Assembly: GCA_030523505.1 (NCBI GenBank)
Contig: JAUNIK010000200.1
Location: forward strand, 1-5,575
Length of the DNA: 5,575 nt
From: Prevotellaceae bacterium
GTDB taxonomy: Bacteria > Bacteroidota > Bacteroidia > Bacteroidales > Bacteroidaceae
Direction: 5' to 3'
The notes below the pieces were generated by a model. That model did no database searches, had not been told where the DNA came from, and saw only the letters and a list, made by a program, of their open reading frames with translations. The translations under genes were made by a program, and so were the position numbers. Of this stretch, positions 1 through 3,924 are shown one piece after another (positions within the stretch are counted from its first letter, which is position 1; each line of letters begins with the position of its first letter).

Positions 1-2
1 GT

Positions 3-89
3 TCATACAACGGACATCCCGTTTGTCCTTTTATTGTGGTTTTTGTACTACTTTTACAACGGAATAACAAAAAACATAAGAGGAAATGA
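3..89 (+). CDS. 3' end of a probable membrane protein (5' end outside window)
   Basis: This frame is open from the window edge to a TGA at 87-89 and encodes 28 visible residues. They begin SYNGHPVCPF, continue with a hydrophobic run (FIVVFVLLL) and end in a strongly basic tail (QRNNKKHKRK). A hydrophobic segment followed by a lysine/arginine tail is a plausible end for a membrane protein with a cytoplasmic C-terminus. The stop overlaps the start of the next small gene as ATGA, the usual layout of translationally coupled genes, and this is the main reason for choosing this frame. The other two forward frames are also possible: frame 1 stays open to 258, and frame 2 stops at 65-67. No family can be assigned from so short a piece. 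Confidence 0.4.
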   Translation, partial: SYNGHPVCPFIVVFVLLLQRNNKKHKRK

Positions 90-223
90 AAAAGAAAATA
101 TTCTTGATATTCGTAATAGTGGTGATTGTTTTGGGCGGTTGGCTTTTGTATTCATCAAAGACGAGCAACACTTGGAATGCGGAAATGTATGTCTCTGTAA
201 AGAAACTTTGGCAACTGGATTAA
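86..223 (+). CDS. 45-residue single-pass membrane microprotein
   Basis: The product starts MKKKIFLIFVIVV, with three lysines followed by about 18 hydrophobic residues (roughly 5-22). A short polar tail of about 23 residues ends in KKLWQLD. This is the pattern of an N-terminal membrane anchor or uncleaved signal with a small exported tail. There is no cysteine, so it is not a lipoprotein. The start is ATG at 86, preceded by the purine-rich AAGAGGAA and overlapping the upstream stop as ATGA. A longer open frame (34-258) covers the same bases, but its product has no signal-like start and mixed character, so I read it as the shadow. The soluble part is very short, so this could be a complete microprotein or the start of a gene truncated near the GC-rich block at 231-256. 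No function can be assigned. Confidence 0.5.
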   Translation: MKKKIFLIFVIVVIVLGGWLLYSSKTSNTWNAEMYVSVKKLWQLD

Positions 224-236
224 TCAGGCGAGTCGT

Positions 237-248
237 GGGACCTGTCCC
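237..248. repeat. Short GC-rich inverted repeat GGGAC-CT-GTCCC
   Basis: Five-base arms (237-241 and 244-248) pair perfectly around a 2-base spacer. They sit in a locally GC-rich block (231-256) within AT-rich DNA, just after the stop of the 45-codon gene. No T-tract follows, so it is not a normal intrinsic terminator. GGGACNNGTCCC-like strings strike me as recurrent in Bacteroidales intergenic DNA, but that is from memory and unverified. Confidence 0.35.
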
Positions 249-292
249 CTGGCCCTAAACCAGATAATTAACAAGAAGATATTTACGACAAG

Positions 293-748
293 ATGAATAA
301 AATAGTATCTAAATCATTTGTGATTTTGAAAGGAGTGATTGCAGCATTTGTTGCGTTTATTGCGTTTGCGCTCATATATGGTTTTTATTTGGAGCGAGAG
401 CGTGCAAAAATACTTAGGCAAGAGCAAATAGAATCTACTTATGAATATATGACTGGTACCTGGAAAACAATTGACTCCAGCGGTGCTGATGATAAGACAT
501 TAAACGGGGTGTTGACAGTCAAATTTGATGAGCATCAAAACTGTGTCATTTCGTTTGTAGACCACTCGGAATATGGCACCTATTCACTTGATGTTCATAG
601 CTTATATGTTGATATAAAATCGGGTAATTCTTCTGTTGCTCTTAAAAGGTATTCTTATGAATATTTATTAACTTATTTAAATGGAATCTATTATTTGACT
701 ATTACCAATAATTCTAATAATTCCATAAAATTCAAAAGAATAGAATAA
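293..748 (+). CDS. Membrane-anchored protein with a lipocalin-like beta domain, hypothetical
   Basis: The 151-residue product has a cytoplasmic start (MNKIVSKS), one long hydrophobic segment at about 9-32, then a charged stretch (ERERAKILRQEQ, about 34-45). A small domain rich in beta-forming residues runs to the end. That domain opens with GTWK at 55-58, followed by a short acidic loop and alternating strands (GVLTVKF, NCVISFVD, GTYSLDVHSLYVDI, YYLTITN, SIKFKRIE). A GTW motif before a series of beta strands is typical of lipocalin-like proteins, so a small beta barrel outside the inner membrane is plausible. It lacks the lipoprotein cysteine common in Bacteroidota lipocalin-like proteins. 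The ATG at 293 is the natural start because it places the anchor at the N-terminus. The gene stands alone, 69 bases after the microprotein, in low-GC DNA. I do not recognise a named family, and immunity or accessory roles are guesses. Confidence 0.75.
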   Translation: MNKIVSKSFVILKGVIAAFVAFIAFALIYGFYLERERAKILRQEQIESTYEYMTGTWKTIDSSGADDKTLNGVLTVKFDEHQNCVISFVDHSEYGTYSLDVHSLYVDIKSGNSSVALKRYSYEYLLTYLNGIYYLTITNNSNNSIKFKRIE

Positions 749-806
749 GCAAGAGAGACAGGTCTACCTCGAAAATAAGATTGCCTACCACAAAGGTGCA
801 TATTAA
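744..806 (+). pseudogene. Possible 3' remnant of a lost gene
   Basis: Between the two hypothetical genes, the frame from the stop at 741-743 to the TAA at 804-806 has no other stop and no ATG. It would encode NKQERQ, then VYLENKIAYHKGAY. The codons in the middle (GTC TAC CTC, GCC TAC CAC) end in C, unlike the A/T-ending codons of both neighbours, and the stretch is visibly richer in GC. It reads like the tail of a protein whose front was lost by recombination. At only 20 codons it may equally be chance. Confidence 0.2.
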
Positions 807-828
807 CAGAAAAAAAGATTGTATTAAA

Positions 829-1281
829 ATGAGCGACAAATTATTAACCGTAACATCGTTTACATTGACATTAATAATACTCTTTGTTGGATTTTTCCAT
901 CAATTTGAAGTTGGTTATTCAGACTATAAGAGAATAAAGCCTGTTGGTGGAGAGGGGTTCTATCCTGGCGGATATAGTGTTTATCATACAGAAAAGGAAT
1001 TTCTCGGATCTGCTTTGTATTTTTATGATGGTAAGGAAATAACTCAAGCTATGGATATGGATTTCTCAAAATACAGTTATGTTATGGTTCCAGGTGCAAA
1101 AGTGAAGAGGATGTATTATAGTATTAAGTCAACCCTCTTTGATGATGAATCTCCGAGTTATGCCAAAGCTCGCAGATTCTGGAAATGGTGTCTATTCATA
1201 GAATACCAAGAGCCGGACAAATATATGTATATTTATCAGATTGACAAGAATACTCGTTTGAGAGGATTCCATGGTTGTTAG
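829..1281 (+). CDS. Single-pass membrane protein of unknown function
   Basis: From ATG 829 the product is 150 residues: MSDK, a hydrophobic segment at about 5-23 (LLTVTSFTLTLIILFVGFF), then a soluble domain of about 125 residues to a terminal cysteine. The soluble part is rich in tyrosine, lysine and aromatics (YFYDGKE, SYVMVPGAKVKRMYYS, RRFWKWCLFIEYQ, KYMYIYQID). It contains an FDDESPSYAKARR stretch and ends LRGFHGC. An upstream in-frame TTG at 781 would add 16 polar residues before the membrane anchor; I prefer 829 because it leaves a standard anchor at the N-terminus. No catalytic motif or known domain is evident. It follows the 151-residue gene in the same direction and shares its low GC, so the two may be co-transcribed. 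Transcription would stop at the terminator about 110 bases downstream. Confidence 0.72.
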   Translation: MSDKLLTVTSFTLTLIILFVGFFHQFEVGYSDYKRIKPVGGEGFYPGGYSVYHTEKEFLGSALYFYDGKEITQAMDMDFSKYSYVMVPGAKVKRMYYSIKSTLFDDESPSYAKARRFWKWCLFIEYQEPDKYMYIYQIDKNTRLRGFHGC

Positions 1282-1392
1282 AAGAAAAGTTGTGAATCTT
1301 AACTTGATACTTAAAAATTTCCTTTGACATTATAAATAAAACGCTGGTATGCTCATAAAAGACAGGAACAAGGGTATTTCCAGTATCACAGC

Positions 1393-1436
1393 AAAAAGGC
1401 TGGGCATCGGTGGTGATGCTCAGCCTGTTTTGTATT
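1393..1436. terminator. Bidirectional intrinsic terminator between convergent genes
   Basis: AGGCTGGGCATC (1397-1408) pairs with GATGCTCAGCCT (1415-1426) over 12 positions with a single G-T wobble, around the 6-base loop GGTGGT. On the + strand the stem is followed by GTTTTGTATTT. On the - strand the A-run 1393-1397 becomes a T5 tract directly after the stem. It therefore ends the + strand small-protein genes and the - strand esterase gene. The rest of 1282-1457 is AT-rich, and I see no gene in it. Confidence 0.85.
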
Positions 1437-1449
1437 TATTTCAATCTTG

Positions 1450-1467
1450 GGGAGAGGCTACTCTCCT
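1450..1467 (-). repeat. Small hairpin overlapping the esterase stop codon
   Basis: GGAGAG (1451-1456) and CTCTCC (1461-1466) pair perfectly around the 4-base loop GCTA, so the TAG stop (1458-1460 on the - strand) lies in the loop. A G-T wobble extends it at 1450/1467. No T-tract follows immediately. The stem may be a by-product of the shared word GGGGAGAGGCTA (1449-1460). Confidence 0.4.
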
Positions 1468-2309
1468 CTAAAGAACTTCTTGAAGAACACCAACTGGTAG
1501 TCGAGCGAGTTGTTCCAATACTCACCAGTATGACCACCTGGACGGGTGGTGAAGTCATGATCGATGCCATGACCGAGAAGACGCTTGTGGAGGTCTTTGT
1601 TCACCTCAAGGAAGAAGTCGGACTCACCGCAGTCGAAGGTGATGAACAACTCATGGTTCTTCAATGTTGGCACGAGTTCAGCCACAGTGTGACTGTCCCA
1701 CACGGCTTTGTTGGCAGCCATCTCACCAAGGACATCAGGGATGTTCCAGTTCTGTGGGAACGGACGGATATCGACACCGCCACTCATGGCAGCACATGCT
1801 CCATAGAGGTCTTTGTGGCGGAAGGCGAGGAACAATGCTCCATGACCGCCCATGCTCAAACCTGTGATGGCACGACCTTCGCGCGAAGCGATGGTGTTGT
1901 AATGGCTGTCAATATAGTCGATGAGGTCGCGAGTCATGAAGGTCTCATACTGGAAATCCTTCATCACAGGACTATCGAAATACCATGAGTTGAGAGCAGA
2001 AGGAGTGACGAAGATCATACCCATCTCATCAGCAATCTCTGGGAGGTTTGGCTTAATCTCGAGCCATGAACGCGAGTTGCCATAGGCTCCGTGGAGAAGA
2101 TACAGTACTGGATAGCGCTTTGCCTCGACGGTAGGAAGGTTTTTCTTGCCTTTCTTCACTGGCATCACCTTCTCAGAAGGTTTCACAACAATAACTTCGA
2201 TATCACGGTTCATCACATCACTATGGAGTGTGAGAGTGTCGATGGTACCGGCATTAACAAGACCGAATACCGATAACTGCATCAGCAGCAAGGAAAAGAA
2301 CTTTTTCAT
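1458..2309 (-). CDS. Secreted alpha/beta-hydrolase esterase (esterase D / CE1-like)
   Basis: The 283-residue product starts with a signal peptide (MKKFFSLLLMQLSVFGLVNA, cleavage near 20/21), so it should act outside the cytoplasm. The rest is one alpha/beta-hydrolase domain of the putative-esterase family, which includes esterase D, tributyrin esterases and carbohydrate esterase family 1 acetyl-xylan and feruloyl esterases. Visible landmarks are the oxyanion-loop HG (73-74, in YLLHGAYGN), the nucleophile elbow GLSMGG with Ser152, the acid Asp231 in DCGESDFF, and His260 in GGHTGEYW. The triad is complete and the length is normal for a single-domain member. A lysine-rich insert (about 47-65, VMPVKKGKKNL) precedes the first core strand. 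It follows the SGNH hydrolase on the same strand after 128 bases, suggesting a shared role in deacylating glycans. Acetyl versus feruloyl or another ester cannot be decided from sequence. Confidence 0.9.
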   Translation of the reverse strand: MKKFFSLLLMQLSVFGLVNAGTIDTLTLHSDVMNRDIEVIVVKPSEKVMPVKKGKKNLPTVEAKRYPVLYLLHGAYGNSRSWLEIKPNLPEIADEMGMIFVTPSALNSWYFDSPVMKDFQYETFMTRDLIDYIDSHYNTIASREGRAITGLSMGGHGALFLAFRHKDLYGACAAMSGGVDIRPFPQNWNIPDVLGEMAANKAVWDSHTVAELVPTLKNHELFITFDCGESDFFLEVNKDLHKRLLGHGIDHDFTTRPGGHTGEYWNNSLDYQLVFFKKFFRGE

Positions 2310-2318
2310 ATTAATTTA

Positions 2319-2334
2319 AACGCAATTTTGCGTT
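2319..2334. promoter_or_regulatory. Perfect inverted repeat just upstream of the esterase start
   Basis: AACGCAATTTTGCGTT has 7-base arms around a 2-base spacer and ends 10 bases before the ATG of the esterase. It could be an operator for a dimeric regulator or a small hairpin in the leader mRNA near the start codon. It lies in very AT-rich DNA (2310-2370), and no clear Bacteroidota promoter (TTTG with TAnnTTTG) is visible in the gap. Function is inferred from position only. Confidence 0.4.
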
Positions 2335-2394
2335 ATTTATTTTAAGCAGAAGGGGATTATTTTTAACGAGAACGATGGCGATGACAAGGCATTT

Positions 2395-2436
2395 CTCTCC
2401 CCCTCCCTAAGGGGGGGAGGGGGTAAGGGGGGAGAG
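2395..2436. repeat. C/G-rich element with two competing hairpins after the SGNH gene
   Basis: A C-rich arm (2395-2407) is followed by G-runs of 7, 5 and 6 bases (2411-2417, 2419-2423, 2427-2432). Two perfect 9-bp stems are possible: 2399-2407 with 2415-2423, and 2395-2403 with 2428-2436. They share bases and exclude each other. The element begins 2 bases after the SGNH stop codon. No T-tract follows on either strand, so it is not a classical terminator. The G-runs on the + strand could also form a G-quadruplex. It looks like a dispersed Bacteroidales-type intergenic repeat, which I cannot verify here. Confidence 0.6.
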
Positions 2437-2437
2437 G

Positions 2438-3823
2438 CTATTTTACTGGTGTGAGAGTGATAGCTCTTGTCTCAGGTTTGTTGACATCATATATCTTCTT
2501 CACGAGGAGGTCCATCTCAGCGGTCATCGCATCGCGCACCTCCTGATGAATCATCTTGTCGTAGAGTTCACGGCGAGCCCCTACCCAACCGTTGGTCTTC
2601 TGACCTTCACGGAACACCTCGGCAGCATGTTCATCATTTACATCGAGCAGACCTTTCTCCATGAAGAAATCATACTGCAGCCATGCATAGTCGCGGAACT
2701 GACGCTCTATCTCCCAACGGAGTTCGTTGAGTGCCATGACCTTGCAAGCCTGCTGATACTGTGGGGTGTGGCGATATTCGGCGAGGTTGACACCGGCAGC
2801 GAGTTGCTCAGCAGTGAAGGTGTCAATGAGAATATCGTCGATGAGCAACTGATAGTTGCCTTTGAGGCCCTGAACGGCAAACTGCTCATTGTCGATGTCC
2901 TTCATGAGAGTAGGCAGGACCTTCACAGCCTCAGCCTGAGCGCGTTTCATCATCCAGCCGTGGGCAATGGTATCCAAAGGATAAGGGAGCGACTCAGCAA
3001 GATAATCGAATGTCACAACGCCTTTGTTGTTCTTGAGGTTCGAGATAGTACAGTTGTCGCTTTTGATGACCTTCTGGTTCTTTGCGTTGATACATACATC
3101 AGCCACATTCTTGCCACACATGCCCTGGGCTTTGAGGAAGAGATATGCCATTACCATGTGACCGTTGTTGTCGGGATGAACGCGGTCGTTGCCACAGATG
3201 GTAAAGGTGGAATCCTGAAGCTGGTACTCATGGTTGATGGCGGTCATAGGAGCATTGAAATCGAGGAACTCCCAGTTGTTTGCCTTCGCAGCAGAGTCCT
3301 GGAACTCGACAATCTTCTGCATATAGTGGTTTTTGTTGCGGAACACATCATTGTTGAACTTCGATGTGTCATCGTAAGGCGAAGAACCGATCATGACGAT
3401 ACGAGTGTCTTTGAGACCTTTCAGACGCTTCTCGATATCCTTATAGTGGGTGCGCGACCATTCCACCTTGCCATTACCGAATTTCTCTGGCTCGTTGCCA
3501 TTGTACTCATAATAGCCTGAGTCGTTCATACCGAAGGTGAGGGTGATGACATTAGGACGCTTTGAGAACACATCGCCGTCGAGACGGTTGAAGATATTCT
3601 CAGAAGTATCGCCACCGATACCACAGTTTGCCATCCACATCTCCTGATAAGGGAAATGTGTCATGTAATAGAGCCAGATGTAAGAGTGGTAGTGACCACC
3701 ATCGGTGATACTGTTGCCCACGAAGCACACACGGTCGCCCTTCTTGAAAGGAGCCACCTGCTGGGCTGACACTGTGGCACAAACGAACAATGCCACAAGA
3801 AGAACTGCAATAGTTTTTTTCAT
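2438..3823 (-). CDS. Secreted SGNH/GDSL hydrolase with long C-terminal extension
   Basis: The 461-residue product has a signal peptide (MKKTIAVLLVALFVCATVSA, cleavage near 20/21) and an N-terminal SGNH/GDSL domain to about residue 235. All four SGNH blocks are visible: GNSITD with nucleophile Ser38 (block I), NCGIGGD with the oxyanion Gly near 70 (block II), GMND with Asn100 (block III), and DRVHPD with Asp213 and His216 (block V). Members in such loci remove acetyl or other acyl groups from glycans. The remaining 225 residues form an extension with a beta-like part (about 241-275) and a helical part containing GVNLAEY and many charged helices. I recall similar extensions on secreted SGNH proteins of Bacteroidota and Planctomycetota but know no function for them. 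It lies between the GH2 and esterase genes on the same strand, which supports co-action on one substrate. The start is ATG 3823, fixed by the signal peptide; the leader is AT-rich without a Shine-Dalgarno site. Confidence 0.9.
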   Translation of the reverse strand: MKKTIAVLLVALFVCATVSAQQVAPFKKGDRVCFVGNSITDGGHYHSYIWLYYMTHFPYQEMWMANCGIGGDTSENIFNRLDGDVFSKRPNVITLTFGMNDSGYYEYNGNEPEKFGNGKVEWSRTHYKDIEKRLKGLKDTRIVMIGSSPYDDTSKFNNDVFRNKNHYMQKIVEFQDSAAKANNWEFLDFNAPMTAINHEYQLQDSTFTICGNDRVHPDNNGHMVMAYLFLKAQGMCGKNVADVCINAKNQKVIKSDNCTISNLKNNKGVVTFDYLAESLPYPLDTIAHGWMMKRAQAEAVKVLPTLMKDIDNEQFAVQGLKGNYQLLIDDILIDTFTAEQLAAGVNLAEYRHTPQYQQACKVMALNELRWEIERQFRDYAWLQYDFFMEKGLLDVNDEHAAEVFREGQKTNGWVGARRELYDKMIHQEVRDAMTAEMDLLVKKIYDVNKPETRAITLTPVK

Positions 3824-3861
3824 TGTTTTATGGTTGTTTTATTCAATATTTCTTTCTCCGC

Positions 3862-3891
3862 TGCGCTATGAAAGCGGCAAAGCCGAGCGCA
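3862..3891. repeat. Bulged GC-rich hairpin between the GH2 and SGNH genes
   Basis: TGCGCT (3862-3867) pairs with AGCGCA (3886-3891), and inside it CGGC (3875-3878) pairs with GCCG (3882-3885) around AAA. A 7-base bulge (3868-3874) lies on one side. Both stems are perfect. It lies in the 89-base gap and is flanked by AT-rich repeats containing CAATATT or CAATAT. It is not followed by a T-tract on the - strand, so termination is unlikely. It may be an mRNA-stabilising or processing structure, or part of a dispersed repeat. Confidence 0.5.
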
Positions 3892-3892
3892 A

Positions 3893-3924
3893 CATCTCAA
3901 TATCTCAATATTTCAATATCTTGA
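3893..3924. repeat. 8-bp tandem repeat running through the GH2 stop codon
   Basis: Consecutive 8-base units CATCTCAA, TATCTCAA, TATTTCAA and a diverged TATCTTGA occupy 3893-3924. The third unit contains most of the TGA stop (3913-3915 on the - strand) of the GH2 gene, and the fourth lies in its last codons. A related string, ATTCAATATTTC, is at 3841-3852 on the other side of the hairpin. Copy-number change here would alter the last residues of the enzyme (SRY) or the position of its stop. Confidence 0.6.

Noticed and set aside
1..32. Possible terminator hairpin (GGACA / TGTCC at 12-16 and 24-28, followed by TTTT)
   Set aside because: The stem has only 5 bp with a 7-base loop, and the region is better read as the coding 3' end overlapping the next start. 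A terminator here would cut the coupled pair.
34..258. 74-codon + strand frame
   Set aside because: It overlaps the better 45-codon membrane protein in another frame. The product lacks a signal-like start and ends inside the GC-rich inverted repeat. It remains a weak alternative because the frame is open back to the window edge.
781..828. TTG start adding 16 residues to the 829-1281 protein
   Set aside because: It would put a polar, lysine-rich stretch before the membrane anchor. ATG 829 gives a normal N-terminal anchor.
1320..1345. TTGACA-like and TATAAAT strings resembling a sigma-70 promoter
   Set aside because: The TTGACA-like and TATAAAT boxes are only 2 bases apart, and Bacteroidota use a different consensus (TTTG and TAnnTTTG). 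No gene starts downstream on this strand.
1349..1471. 40-codon + strand frame (MLIKDRNKG...)
   Set aside because: It runs through the strong bidirectional terminator and into the esterase 3' end, so it is almost surely chance.
1410..1988. 192-codon + strand frame opposite the esterase
   Set aside because: It is antisense to a gene with complete catalytic motifs and starts in the terminator loop.
2546..3520. 324-codon + strand frame opposite the SGNH gene
   Set aside because: It is long, but exactly antisense to a well-supported enzyme gene. Its product has no recognisable domain. Long antisense frames are common opposite biased codons.
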